Assembly (NCBI GenBank): GCA_040756415.1
Contig: JBFLYZ010000010.1
Coordinates: 1-64,000, forward strand
Direction: 5' to 3'
Source of the DNA: JBFLYZ01 sp040756415
Lineage (GTDB): Bacteria > Bacteroidota > Bacteroidia > JADZBD01
Length of the DNA stretch: 64,000 bases
In this document: positions 27,686-36,184 of the stretch, one piece after another
Layout of the letters: each line of letters opens with the position of its first letter
Position numbering within the stretch: position 1 is the stretch's first letter
Made by a program: the position numbers and the translations under genes
The notes under the pieces: generated by a model
Told to the model about the DNA's origin: nothing
The model's input: the letters and a program-made list of their open reading frames with translations, nothing else
Database searches by the model: none

Positions 27686-28093
27686 ATGAAAACAGAAGAG
27701 AAACATCCTGTGATCCTGTTCGATGGGGTTTGTAATCTGTGCAATAGGTCTGTGAGTTTCGTCATCCGAAACGACCGGAAGGGACTTTTCCGTTTTGCGG
27801 CACTGCAATCGGAAAAAGGCCGGGAGCTGCGGAAGCAGTATGGCCTGGACAAGGCGGATGCCGATTCGTATATACTTATTGAGAACGGGAAGGCGTATCT
27901 GAAATCCACCGCTTCGTTACGGACCTTAAGAAAACTGCGCGGGCTTTATCCATTGCTCTATCTATTCATCCTGGTGCCGCGCTTCATCCGTGATGCGGTA
28001 TACGACTGGGTTGCCCGTAACCGCTATAAATGGTGGGGCAAAAGAGAAAGCTGCATGGTGCCTTCTCCTGAAATCCAAAACCGGTTCATATGA
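27686..28093 (+). CDS. DCC-family (DUF393) thiol-disulfide oxidoreductase-like protein
   Basis: A 135-residue protein with the DUF393 signature FDGVCNLCNRSVSFVIRND near the N-terminus, giving a C-x-x-C in thioredoxin-like position, then FRFAALQSEKGRELR and a C-terminal hydrophobic stretch (LYPLLYLFILVPRFIRDAVYDWVARNRYKWWGKRE is the family-typical end region). Members are proposed to be thiol oxidoreductases; substrates are unknown. Its stop overlaps the ATG of the next gene (ATGA). Confidence 0.88.
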   Translation: MKTEEKHPVILFDGVCNLCNRSVSFVIRNDRKGLFRFAALQSEKGRELRKQYGLDKADADSYILIENGKAYLKSTASLRTLRKLRGLYPLLYLFILVPRFIRDAVYDWVARNRYKWWGKRESCMVPSPEIQNRFI

Positions 28094-29046
28094 AAAGAAA
28101 GTTACGCCTGCTCATTTACGGATCGTGTATCGCTGCTGCCGTCCAGGCCCAGCCGTATTTCTTCACGCAATCCTCGGCCGCTTATTCCAGCCTCAGCGGC
28201 TCTACCTCCATCAACGGAAGCACGGTGTGGAACTCTTTCCAGAGCTTCGCGGTGCCTATCGGCTTCAGTTTCGGTTTCATGGGCAATACCTATACCACCA
28301 TCTATATCGAAGGCAGCGGCTTTTGCCGTTTTGATGCCAACTACTACTACCTGATCAACCCCTTCACCGTGCAATTGCGTGACAAGGGTACGTCCACTTC
28401 GCTCTCACCGCTTTCCTATAAACTGGAGGGAACGAGCCCGAACCGGATATTGAAGATAGAATGGAACAACTGCGGTTTTGTGAACGAATCGTCCTCAACG
28501 GCCAATTTCCAGCTCTGGCTGTACGAGACCTCGCATATCATCGAGACCCATATCGGGGCGTGTACGGTCAACAACCCTTCCTCGGCCTATGCGGGTAACC
28601 TGTACCCGGGCCCGGCCATGGGTATTTATGAGTTCAGCTCCCTTACCTTTTGCGTGTACGGCATCGGCCTGCTCGGCAACCCGGCAGCAGCCAATGATTC
28701 CATTATCCAGGCCGCGAATGCCGATATCTTTGATTTTTCGCTCAATGGCACACCTGCACAGGGAAATGTGTATCGCTTCACGCCTGGTAATCTTTCGGTT
28801 GGTGAGATCGATGCCGATGCGGGCGCTGTCTTTCCCAATCCGGCTGCTGTTTCGCTCTGTATCACGGGCTTCGGTACGGAAATCGCCTATACGATCAGGG
28901 ATGCCGCGGGCAAAGCAGTTCAAAGCGGAACGGCCGGACAGCACGATACGGTGGACATCTCGCTCCTGGAGGACGGTTTGTACCTGATCGAGATTAGGAC
29001 GGGATCTGCGCTGCGTGTGCGCAGGTTCGTGAAAGCTTCGGGTTAA
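28090..29046 (+). CDS. T9SS type A exported protein
   Basis: A 318-residue protein with a signal peptide ending at VQAQ. An N-terminal beta-rich domain of about 200 residues is of the kind often seen in Bacteroidota T9SS cargo (F.VPIGFSFGFMGNTYTTIYI). The C-terminus is a T9SS sorting domain (VFPNPAAVSLCITG to LRVRRFVKASG). No catalytic motif is visible. It is translationally coupled to the DCC-family gene upstream, although a functional link between the two is not obvious. Confidence 0.78.
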   Translation: MKRKLRLLIYGSCIAAAVQAQPYFFTQSSAAYSSLSGSTSINGSTVWNSFQSFAVPIGFSFGFMGNTYTTIYIEGSGFCRFDANYYYLINPFTVQLRDKGTSTSLSPLSYKLEGTSPNRILKIEWNNCGFVNESSSTANFQLWLYETSHIIETHIGACTVNNPSSAYAGNLYPGPAMGIYEFSSLTFCVYGIGLLGNPAAANDSIIQAANADIFDFSLNGTPAQGNVYRFTPGNLSVGEIDADAGAVFPNPAAVSLCITGFGTEIAYTIRDAAGKAVQSGTAGQHDTVDISLLEDGLYLIEIRTGSALRVRRFVKASG

Positions 29047-29094
29047 ATTTTGCCTGGTTCGGGCCAGCGAAAGCGCAAAGTCCCCGCTGAAAGC

Positions 29095-29520
29095 TCAGGC
29101 GATAAGCCGCATCTTCTTTTTGCCGTAATCGATAACGGCTTTATGCTTGCGCAGTATATCGCTGCCCAGCACCCCGTCAACCGGCTTTAGTTTGATCTGT
29201 TCGTACGAGCGGTTCACATGCGAAAGGTCGAGGAGCACTGTCTCGTAATCCTTCAGCTTCAGCCGGCCTATCTTCATGGACGAAATCACCACCTGGTGGC
29301 TTTCCATGCTATTGGTGCCCAAACCGGTAGAAAGCTTGTCCGTGATCTTTTCCGCTTTTTGCTTTACGAATTTCTTGATACGTTCCTTGTCGAACACCGT
29401 TCGCGAGGCGCCCGTATCGATGATCACATTGGCTTTTTTGCCGTTGATGATGATACTTGCCTGCAGGTGATAACCATCGTTATCGATCGCGAGCACTTTT
29501 ATGGGAAGCGAAATGACCAT
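29095..29520 (-). CDS. Retropepsin-like aspartic protease
   Basis: A 141-residue protein with the single-lobe retropepsin layout: the catalytic motif IIDTGASRTVFD near residue 31, a flap region, and the C-terminal GVLGSDILRKHKAVIDYGKKKM segment characteristic of bacterial gag-like aspartyl proteases. Such proteins act as homodimers. No signal peptide or membrane segment is present, which suggests a cytoplasmic location. It lies 36 bases downstream of mdh and is probably cotranscribed with it; no functional link is known. Confidence 0.85.
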   Translation of the reverse strand: MVISLPIKVLAIDNDGYHLQASIIINGKKANVIIDTGASRTVFDKERIKKFVKQKAEKITDKLSTGLGTNSMESHQVVISSMKIGRLKLKDYETVLLDLSHVNRSYEQIKLKPVDGVLGSDILRKHKAVIDYGKKKMRLIA

Positions 29521-29556
29521 ACCTCAGTGCGGAGCCTTCCGGCCCCGCGTTGTTTT

Positions 29557-30495
29557 CTAAGCTACCACTTTCATGTTGTCGAGCACATTCATCACTTCCT
29601 TCACGGCTTTGGCCGAATCGTCCAGCAGCTTTTTCTCATCCGCATTCAGCTTCAGCTCGATGATGCGCTCGATGCCGTTTTTACCCAGCACCACGGGCAC
29701 ACCCAGGTAGATATCCTTCATGCCGTACTCTCCTTTGAGCAGTGCGCATACGGGGAATATTCTCTTCTGATCGAGGGCGATGGCCTCCACCATCTGTGCT
29801 GCGGCAGCGCCAGGGGCATACCAGGCCGATGTGCCCAGCAGGTTCACGATCTCACCGCCTCCCACTTTGGTGCGCTGGATAATAGCATCCAGCTTGTCCT
29901 TTGCAATCAGCTCGGTAACAGGTATGCCGCCTACGGTGGTGTAGCGGGGCAGGGGAACCATGGTATCGCCATGGCCGCCCATAAGTACGGCCTGAATATC
30001 CTTGGGAGAGCAGTTCAGCTCTTCGGCCAGGAAAGCCCGGTAGCGCGCTGTATCGAGTATGCCGGCCATGCCGAATACCTTGGAAGAATCCTTTCTTGCC
30101 GTAAGGTAAGCGCAGTAGGTCATCACATCCAGGGGGTTGGACACCACGATAATAATGGCGTTGGGCGAATGCTTGAGTATGTTCTCCGTAACCCCTTTCA
30201 CAATCCCCGCATTGGTGGAGATCAGGTCATCGCGGCTCATGCCCGGCTTGCGGGGAAGGCCCGAGGTGATCACTACAATATCGGAGTTCGCAGTCTTGGA
30301 GTAATCGTTGGTCGTACCCTTTACGCGCGAATCGTAGAGGTGGATAGGGGCTGCCTGGAAAATATCAAGGGCCTTTCCCTCCGCGAAATTGGGCTTGATA
30401 TCGAGCAGCCACACCTCGTTGGCGTAATCTCTCTGGGCGATGACATCAGCACAGGTGGCACCTACATTTCCTGCGCCTACTACGGTTACTTTCAT
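29557..30495 (-). CDS. mdh: Malate dehydrogenase
   Basis: A 312-residue NAD-dependent malate dehydrogenase that interconverts malate and oxaloacetate in the TCA cycle. Visible are the Rossmann motif VVGAGNVGATCAD, the NAD-selective acidic end of strand 2 (LLDIK), the active-site loop GLPRKPGMSRDDL with substrate-binding arginines, the VSNPLDVMTY segment and the catalytic histidine in GGHGDTMVPL. The length and the LDH-like sequence match the Bacteroidota and Chlorobi enzyme. It is divergent from the adhesin gene at 30721 and precedes the retropepsin gene. Confidence 0.96.
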   Translation of the reverse strand: MKVTVVGAGNVGATCADVIAQRDYANEVWLLDIKPNFAEGKALDIFQAAPIHLYDSRVKGTTNDYSKTANSDIVVITSGLPRKPGMSRDDLISTNAGIVKGVTENILKHSPNAIIIVVSNPLDVMTYCAYLTARKDSSKVFGMAGILDTARYRAFLAEELNCSPKDIQAVLMGGHGDTMVPLPRYTTVGGIPVTELIAKDKLDAIIQRTKVGGGEIVNLLGTSAWYAPGAAAAQMVEAIALDQKRIFPVCALLKGEYGMKDIYLGVPVVLGKNGIERIIELKLNADEKKLLDDSAKAVKEVMNVLDNMKVVA

Positions 30496-30586
30496 GGGAA
30501 TGGGTTTTTAAGTTTTTAAATTTTTAATTGGGACGGCTAAAATAGAAATACCCTACAGATAAAAAAAATCCTTCCGTCAGTTTTCC

Positions 30587-30642
30587 AGCGGCATGGCCGC
30601 TTTTTTCATGGCCGGGCCATGCAACCGCGGGGGCCCGGCCAT
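30587..30642 (+). other. Two consecutive hairpins in the mdh-adhesin gap
   Basis: First hairpin: AGCGGC / GCCGCT (30587-30592 with 30596-30601) followed by six Ts, with terminator form on the plus strand. Second hairpin: a perfect 11-bp stem (30608-30618 with 30632-30642) without a T-run. No plus-strand gene is present upstream to be terminated, so this may be the end of a short untranslated RNA or a repeat-like element. Confidence 0.5.
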
Positions 30643-30678
30643 TGTCAGTGTAGAAACAGGCGAAAACGGCAAATTTCT

Positions 30679-30686
30679 TATCTTTG
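30679..30686 (+). promoter_or_regulatory. Candidate -7 element for adhesin at 30721
   Basis: TATCTTTG matches TAnnTTTG exactly and ends 34 bases before the GTG start at 30721. No -33 TTG at the right spacing. Confidence 0.4.
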
Positions 30687-30720
30687 TTAGCTTGTACTCT
30701 AAGTTGAAAAACAAGCGGTT

Positions 30721-32619
30721 GTGAACCCCATAAGAAGAACCGGAACAATTCCACGCATTCTGGCGCTGGCCTTCAGCCTGATGGCCGGAAACACCTGCTT
30801 TGCCCAGATCTTCGCGGGGAACGATACCATTATCTGCGCTCCGGGCAACGTAACCCTTAATGCCACGGTAAGCAGCACCAACAGCACCAGCAGCTACACG
30901 GTGAGCAATATCAACTATACGCCTTTCCCATATGGCACCGGCACCCCGGTGAACTTTCCCTCCAATTTGGATGACGATGTGGCCGGCCCGCTCAACATCG
31001 GGTTCAATTTCTGCTTCTTCGGGCAATCCTATACGCAGTTCTATGTGGGCACCAACGGCTGGATATCTTTCTCGCCCGGGCAATACGTGGGCGGCAACAC
31101 TTCCGTTATCCCCAGCGGGGCCTTTACCGTACCGCGCAACTGTATCATGGCCGTTTGGCAGGACTGGTATCCTTTTGCTGGAGGCACGGTACGCTATACG
31201 GTCACGGGCACAGCGCCTTTCCGCAGGCTGATCGTTTCATGGGACAACGTGGCCATGTATTCCTGCACCAATAACTTCGGAACCTTTCAGATCATCTGTT
31301 ATGAGACCTCGAACGAGATCGATATCAACATACTTAACAAGCCGGCCTGCCTGACCTGGTTCAACGGTACCGCGGTAGAAGGCCTGCACGATGCCACCGG
31401 AACTGCGGCCTTTACCGTGCCGGGGCGCAACAGCACGCAGTGGACCACCACCAACAGCGCATATAAGTTCACGCCTAACGGGCCGCCCACGCCTTATGTG
31501 GTCAACTGGTTCGACATGACCAATACCAACATTGGCACGGGCAACAGCGTAACGGTAAACGTTCCGGTCAACTCGACCTATTATGCGGTGGTCAATTATG
31601 CCTGCAGCAACCTGAACGATACCGATTCGGTGAGCGTAAGCATTGGCGTAGCGGGCATTACGGGCGGCATTAACTCCAATTGTCCTGGCGCCAATGGGGG
31701 CAGCGCCTGGATCAGCACCGCATCGGGCAGCGGATATACCTACCAATGGAGCAACGGGGGCACCAATGATACCATCACCGGCCTGGGTGCCGGCACATAC
31801 ACCGTAACCCTGAGCTACGGCAGTTGTACCTACATCGACAGCGTAACCATTACCGAGCCCGCGGCTATTTCGTCTAACTTCACGGCTGCCGATGATACCT
31901 GCGCGCAGGGAGTGGGGGAGATCGACCTGGGCACCACAACGGGCGGTACAGGGCCTTATACTTATTTATGGAGCAACGGGGCTACCACAGCGGATATTTC
32001 AGGCCTTAGCGCGGGAACCTACGTGCTGCTGACCACCGATGCCAACGGTTGCACCCAGCAGACCACGCTGACCATCAACAATCTTCCTCCGCCCGTGGCG
32101 GATTTCATCTTTAACCCGGCCAATCCTACCCTGATAGAGCCCGATGTTCAGTTCAGCGACCTGTCAGCCGGAAGCGCGTCCTGGTCCTGGGATTTCGGTG
32201 ACGGAGCTACCTCCGCGCAGGCCAACCCCGTACACACGTATACCGCTGAAGGTACATATACGGTCACGCTCATTGTCACTAACCAGTACGGCTGCAGCGA
32301 TACCATTACGCAAACCATTGTGGTAGAAGGTTTTTATACTTTCTATTTCCCGAATGCGTTCACTCCAGGCAAAGACGGGCATAACGAGGAGTTCGGCCCG
32401 GTGTTCAGCGGCATACGCGAGAACACCTACGTGATGTATATCTACAACCGCTGGGGCGAGATGATCTATACCACCAATGATGTAAACCAGCCCTGGAACG
32501 GCCGAAGGGACAATACTGGCGACCGGGTTCAGGAAGACGTGTATATCTGCGTGTTCCAGTTCCAGGATTTCAAGGGTTTTCACCATAAAGAGGTGGGGCA
32601 TGTGACCGTGATACGGTAA
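30721..32619 (+). CDS. T9SS type B adhesin with SprB and PKD domains
   Basis: A 632-residue exported protein starting at GTG, with a signal peptide ending at CFAQ. Residues ~27-250 form a beta-rich domain that is clearly homologous to the N-terminus of the giant adhesin at 36919 (shared NIGF.F.F.....YTQFY.G.NGW and EGLHDATGTAA-like segments). It is followed by an Ig-like stretch, two SprB-type repeats (LSAGTYVLLTTDANGCT), a PKD domain (SWSWDFGDGATSAQANPVHT), and the gliding-motility-associated C-terminal (type B) sorting domain beginning at YFPNAFTPGKDGHNE. It is presumably carried to the surface by T9SS; the receptor or ligand is unknown. Confidence 0.87.
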   Translation: MNPIRRTGTIPRILALAFSLMAGNTCFAQIFAGNDTIICAPGNVTLNATVSSTNSTSSYTVSNINYTPFPYGTGTPVNFPSNLDDDVAGPLNIGFNFCFFGQSYTQFYVGTNGWISFSPGQYVGGNTSVIPSGAFTVPRNCIMAVWQDWYPFAGGTVRYTVTGTAPFRRLIVSWDNVAMYSCTNNFGTFQIICYETSNEIDINILNKPACLTWFNGTAVEGLHDATGTAAFTVPGRNSTQWTTTNSAYKFTPNGPPTPYVVNWFDMTNTNIGTGNSVTVNVPVNSTYYAVVNYACSNLNDTDSVSVSIGVAGITGGINSNCPGANGGSAWISTASGSGYTYQWSNGGTNDTITGLGAGTYTVTLSYGSCTYIDSVTITEPAAISSNFTAADDTCAQGVGEIDLGTTTGGTGPYTYLWSNGATTADISGLSAGTYVLLTTDANGCTQQTTLTINNLPPPVADFIFNPANPTLIEPDVQFSDLSAGSASWSWDFGDGATSAQANPVHTYTAEGTYTVTLIVTNQYGCSDTITQTIVVEGFYTFYFPNAFTPGKDGHNEEFGPVFSGIRENTYVMYIYNRWGEMIYTTNDVNQPWNGRRDNTGDRVQEDVYICVFQFQDFKGFHHKEVGHVTVIR

Positions 32620-32655
32620 GTGGATAAGTTTAATAAATGCATAAAGTCAATTTGA

Positions 32656-32663
32656 TAAATTTG
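32656..32663 (+). promoter_or_regulatory. Candidate -7 element for type B cargo at 32680
   Basis: TAAATTTG, an exact match, 16 bases before the ATG at 32680. A weak TTTA lies upstream with a 23-base spacer, longer than usual. Confidence 0.4.
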
Positions 32664-32679
32664 TTCTCCAGTTTTTGAA

Positions 32680-35088
32680 ATGAAAAAGCTCTCACCCCGC
32701 TTTTTATTCTTTCTTCTGCTCGGCATGCAGGTGGCCTGGCTCGATGGCCGGGCTAATTACGCCACCGCGCTGGCGCCCGACAGCTCGCGCAGCCTTTTTG
32801 CGGACCGCGGGCTATGGAAAGAAGACGAGAGCAAGCGCAGCATTTATTCGCGCACCTTCATTACGCCCGATGGAAGGATCATTGCCCAGAGCAGCAAGGC
32901 TCCCCTCTGCTATAAGGATAAGAGCGGGAACCTCCAGGTTATCGATTGCACGCTGAAGCCTTCTGAAAAAGGATGGGAGGCTGTGCAGCAAACCAACCCT
33001 TGCTGGCTCAACTTCGATGGAAGTACCACCATGACGCTGGGTGAGGGGCAGCTCATGACCTATAACCAATCGGCCAGGCTCAACGGATATGATCTTGACC
33101 CGGAGGGGCAGGTATGGCTGAATAAGAATGAAGCCAGTTTCGGTTTGTTTCACACCTTGCCTATTGCCAAAAAATTCGCCTTCAATTACGACCGGATAGA
33201 AACGGATTATGTCATTTATAATCTCATCCCCACTATTGCGAACACCGACCTGCATTTCTCGGAGGAGATCATTCTGCCGGATGGTTTTACGCTGTCGCGC
33301 GATCTTGCGCGCGGAAAGGAAGTGGACGGCTGCTGGCAGGGCGACCTGCTGGTGTACGCTCCTGACGGCTCGGTTCGCGCCCGCTTTTTCATGCCCGTGT
33401 ACTACGATATGGCCGGTGCTCAGCTCGCGGGAGCATATCAGCTTGTCCGCGATGCGGCAACCGGTGTTTACACCCTTAAGGTGATGGTACCCGGGAGCTG
33501 GCTCAATGACCCGGCCCGTGTTTTTCCGGTTACTATCGATCCCCTGGTTACCGGACCTACCACCACCTGGGCGGGCGGTACCATGCCTTCCTGCCTGCTG
33601 CCTGCCTATAATGCCGACAGTATTTTAGTCGTGATCCCCGGCCAGATCAGTATCACCGGCCTGTGGGTGCAAAGCAGTTACGAGGCCAGCGTGTTCACCA
33701 ATACGCCCAAGAGCGATGGAAGAATGTATTTCAGCACCAACTGCGGCACCACGCCCGTGCTCACCGTAACCGGCTCGCAGGGAGCATTGCCGGGAACGGC
33801 ATACCTGCAGTTCACCAATTACCGCAACCCGCTGGCCTGCTGCCTGCCCCAGACCTGCGCCCAGCAAACCATCTGGCTGCGCATGCACCTGGCTCGCTCG
33901 GCACAAGGCGCGGGATGCAACACGAACTATATTTACTACGACCCCTTCACTACCTGGCCCTTCAGCGCGTATGTGGAAGGCCGTACCGTAGAAACGTACG
34001 CACAGCAATGGACCATCAATACCACCACCATTTGCTCCAATCAATGCACGATCACCGCTACGGTATACGCCCGTTACGGTGTTCCGCCCTATACCATTAC
34101 GCATCCCTGGGCCTCGGGCCCGGTCGTGATGGGCGCCCCGCTGCCATGCAGCCTGGGTAATTCCAATGCGCAAATACAATTGACCATTCCCGGCTGTCCT
34201 ACCTATTGCCAGCCCGGGGGGGCCATCAGCATTCCCAGCCCCACTATCACCGATGCCTGCGGAAACACGGTTACCGGTTTTCCCCCGAAGACCATCACCA
34301 TTCTTACCGCGCCCGATGTCACCGCCATACCCAATCCCCTGGCTATCTGCTCGGGCGAGCCCGTGGCGATCAGCTTCACCTCATGCGAGGGGAATGCCAC
34401 CTTTTCATGGACGGGCGATAACGCCACGAATGGCAGCGGCAATATCTCCACCATTCTAACCAATACGGGCACTGCGCCCAATACGGTAACCTATACGGTT
34501 ACGCCAAGCGCCAATGGTTGCACCGGCCAGCCGGTCTCTGTGCCGGTGCAGGTCAACCCTTTTCCTGGCGCCAGCGCGGGTAACGATACGCTCATCTATT
34601 CCGCCACGTCCATTACCCTGAATGGCGGTGGCGGCAACGGCAGCGCCTCCTATAGCTGGGCCCCGCCCTATAATCTTTCCTGTACGGATTGCCAGTATCC
34701 CACGGCCAATCCGTCCACTACAACCACCTATACCTTGTATGTGACCGAGAACGGTTGTACCAGCACCGATACGGTAACGGTATACGTGGAGGTTTCGCCC
34801 TGGGCCATCGTGGTTCCGAATACCTTTACCCCGAACGGGAACGGGGTGAACGACCTGTTCAGGCCGGAAATGCTGGGCATCATCGAGCTGGAAATGCATA
34901 TCTTCAACCGGTGGGGCGAACTGCTCTATTCCTGGAATACCATCAACGGCAGTTGGGACGGCACATATAAGGGCGAAAAAGTGCAGCAGGGCGTTTATGT
35001 CTGGCTGCTGCACGCTGTTCCGGAGGATAAGCACCACCCGCCCATAGAAATGACAGGAACGGTTACGGTGTTGCCGAAAACGAAGTAA
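32680..35088 (+). CDS. T9SS type B surface protein
   Basis: An 802-residue exported protein. After the signal peptide, residues ~35-300 form the N-terminal domain common in Bacteroidota surface proteins (RTFITPDGRIIAQSS, PLCYKDKSGNLQVID, with the VFPVTIDPLV end). A central threonine/proline-rich region with several Cys-containing beta segments follows, then an Ig/PKD-like module (SYSWAPPYNLSCTDCQ, NPSTTTTYTLYVTENGC). It ends with the gliding-associated type B sorting domain (VPNTFTPNGNGVNDLF, FNRWGELLYSW, GVYVWLLHA). No enzyme motif was seen. Presumably surface-anchored or released by T9SS. Confidence 0.85.
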   Translation: MKKLSPRFLFFLLLGMQVAWLDGRANYATALAPDSSRSLFADRGLWKEDESKRSIYSRTFITPDGRIIAQSSKAPLCYKDKSGNLQVIDCTLKPSEKGWEAVQQTNPCWLNFDGSTTMTLGEGQLMTYNQSARLNGYDLDPEGQVWLNKNEASFGLFHTLPIAKKFAFNYDRIETDYVIYNLIPTIANTDLHFSEEIILPDGFTLSRDLARGKEVDGCWQGDLLVYAPDGSVRARFFMPVYYDMAGAQLAGAYQLVRDAATGVYTLKVMVPGSWLNDPARVFPVTIDPLVTGPTTTWAGGTMPSCLLPAYNADSILVVIPGQISITGLWVQSSYEASVFTNTPKSDGRMYFSTNCGTTPVLTVTGSQGALPGTAYLQFTNYRNPLACCLPQTCAQQTIWLRMHLARSAQGAGCNTNYIYYDPFTTWPFSAYVEGRTVETYAQQWTINTTTICSNQCTITATVYARYGVPPYTITHPWASGPVVMGAPLPCSLGNSNAQIQLTIPGCPTYCQPGGAISIPSPTITDACGNTVTGFPPKTITILTAPDVTAIPNPLAICSGEPVAISFTSCEGNATFSWTGDNATNGSGNISTILTNTGTAPNTVTYTVTPSANGCTGQPVSVPVQVNPFPGASAGNDTLIYSATSITLNGGGGNGSASYSWAPPYNLSCTDCQYPTANPSTTTTYTLYVTENGCTSTDTVTVYVEVSPWAIVVPNTFTPNGNGVNDLFRPEMLGIIELEMHIFNRWGELLYSWNTINGSWDGTYKGEKVQQGVYVWLLHAVPEDKHHPPIEMTGTVTVLPKTK

Positions 35089-35090
35089 AT

Positions 35091-35447
35091 CTACTTCAGG
35101 CTTTTTCTCAGTATTTCGTAGGCGTTATCGCCAAGGGCCAGGCGCAGTATCTCGTTCTGCTTCTCGTCCTCGATCTCGATCTGCAGCACAATTTTCCTGC
35201 CCCTCGTGCGCCTGGCATATTCGGTCCGCGGTTCAGCGGCCGCTGAGGGGGTTTCAGCGTAATATGTAAAGAAATCGTGATTCAGCGCCTTGCCTACCCG
35301 CACGAGCAGTGCGGTATCGATGCTGCTTCGCTTGAATATGCCGTAAACATTTTGCCGGGTGGTCTTGATCCTGCGCCCGAATTCCGAAATGCTCATGCCG
35401 CTGTCGTCAAAAACCTCGCGTATCTTCTTACCGATGTGTACCTGCAT
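35091..35447 (-). CDS. XRE-family helix-turn-helix regulator
   Basis: A 118-residue protein. Residues 1-62 are a lambda-repressor-like HTH (IGKKIREVFDDSGMSISEFG, then RRIKTTRQNVYGIFKRSSID) ending in a Bacteroidota-typical HDFFTYY. The C-terminal 45 residues are basic, then acidic (ARRTRGRKIVLQIEIEDEKQ), and could mediate dimerisation. It is divergent from the two small genes at 35748 and 35981, so it is a candidate regulator of that unit. It is convergent with the surface-protein gene ending at 35088, with two bases between the stops. Confidence 0.85.
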   Translation of the reverse strand: MQVHIGKKIREVFDDSGMSISEFGRRIKTTRQNVYGIFKRSSIDTALLVRVGKALNHDFFTYYAETPSAAAEPRTEYARRTRGRKIVLQIEIEDEKQNEILRLALGDNAYEILRKSLK

Positions 35448-35578
35448 AGCGCTTTGCTGATAAACCCTTCCCGGCCGCCTGCGCGGGGCTTGTAGGGTCT
35501 GCGCTGCAAAAGTGTAAATAATTGCTTTGCGCTTTGGTCCTGGCGGGAAAGGATAAATTGATAAAACCGAAACTTTTA

Positions 35579-35608
35579 TTTGACAATGTGTATAAATAAT
35601 TACATTTG
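35579..35608 (+). promoter_or_regulatory. Strong consensus promoter before small-gene pair
   Basis: TTTG (35579-35582), an 18-base spacer, then TACATTTG (35601-35608). Both boxes and the spacing match the Bacteroidota consensus and the secDF promoter of this window. The predicted start at about 35615 leaves a leader of roughly 130 bases before the ATG at 35748. Confidence 0.6.
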
Positions 35609-35614
35609 TGTTAA

Positions 35615-35737
35615 ATTTTATTTTACATCGGATCTGTAAAAGCTATTTTATGCCTGGGTCCGGTAGCAGCGTAAACCGCGTAACCCTGCCGGATTGCGGG
35701 CGAAGGCGGGCCTTCCACATACCGCCCCGCCTTTTTT
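35615..35737 (+). ncRNA. Candidate small RNA or structured leader ending in a terminator
   Basis: Between the promoter at 35579-35608 and the ATG at 35748 lies a GC-rich, structure-prone stretch. It includes a possible hairpin bounded by CCGG at about 35659 and 35692, and finishes with a terminator-form hairpin. It is not a match to 4.5S, tmRNA, RNase P or a riboswitch I can recognise. It may be an independent small RNA of about 120 bases or an attenuating leader of the downstream small genes. Inference from promoter and terminator placement only. Confidence 0.4.
35703..35737 (+). terminator. Terminator hairpin 10 bases before the 35748 start
   Basis: A perfect 8-bp stem, AAGGCGGG (35703-35710) with CCCGCCTT (35726-35733), a 15-base loop, and a T6 run (35732-35737). 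It stands between the upstream promoter and the first small gene, so it could act as an attenuator. Confidence 0.65.
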
Positions 35738-35747
35738 ATAGGACACC

Positions 35748-35969
35748 ATGCGCGAGCTGGAGCTATATGAACAGTATATTCTGGAGGCCGAGCGCCACAG
35801 GCGTTTGGCCCGGAAATTTGCCGGGCAGGCTCTTAGCCTGGCAAGGGAGCCCGGCAGGGAAATGAAGCACTTTCGCCTGCTTGAATCCTGCCTCATGGAA
35901 GCTGGCAAGCATTTTGCGGAAAGCCTCAAGTACGAACAAAAGGCAAGTGAGCTTTATAACCTGACCTGA
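35748..35969 (+). CDS. Small helical protein of unknown function
   Basis: A 73-residue protein, highly charged and predicted almost entirely helical (ELYEQYILEAERHRRLARKF, then CLMEAGKHFAESLKYEQKAS). No signal peptide or membrane segment is present. It is not a family I recognise; the helix-loop-helix appearance would suit a small scaffold or nucleic-acid-associated protein, but this is a guess. It is followed after 11 bases by a second small gene, so both are probably cotranscribed. The preceding terminator hairpin and the divergent XRE gene suggest regulated expression. Confidence 0.6.
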   Translation: MRELELYEQYILEAERHRRLARKFAGQALSLAREPGREMKHFRLLESCLMEAGKHFAESLKYEQKASELYNLT

Positions 35970-35980
35970 CACCCCTTTGT

Positions 35981-36184
35981 ATGGCGAAAGATTACAACCT
36001 TTACCTGGGACCGGAGCTGAACGCGGTGATCGATGACGATAAGATCACGATCCGCATCACCTCGATAGCCGGTGAGATCATATCCTGTCTTGAGCTGGGA
36101 CATGAAGAGCTGGCGCAGATCTACCGCAAGGCGAAATACCGCAGGAAAAAAGCCCGGAAAGCAAAACGCGAGCTGATATTCTGA
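35981..36184 (+). CDS. Small basic protein of unknown function
   Basis: A 67-residue protein with a beta-like N-terminal half (YNLYLGPELNAVIDDDKITI, RITSIAGEIISCLELGH) and a strongly basic helical tail (YRKAKYRRKKARKAKREL). The basic tail suggests binding to nucleic acid or to an acidic partner such as its neighbour. Not a family I recognise. It lies 11 bases after the small helical-protein gene. Confidence 0.6.
   Translation: MAKDYNLYLGPELNAVIDDDKITIRITSIAGEIISCLELGHEELAQIYRKAKYRRKKARKAKRELIF

Noticed and set aside
35615..35700. Possible SRP (4.5S) RNA because of a GGTCCGG word
   Set aside because: The conserved GGAAGG.AGCA domain IV loop is missing and the flanking complementarity does not form the long SRP hairpin.
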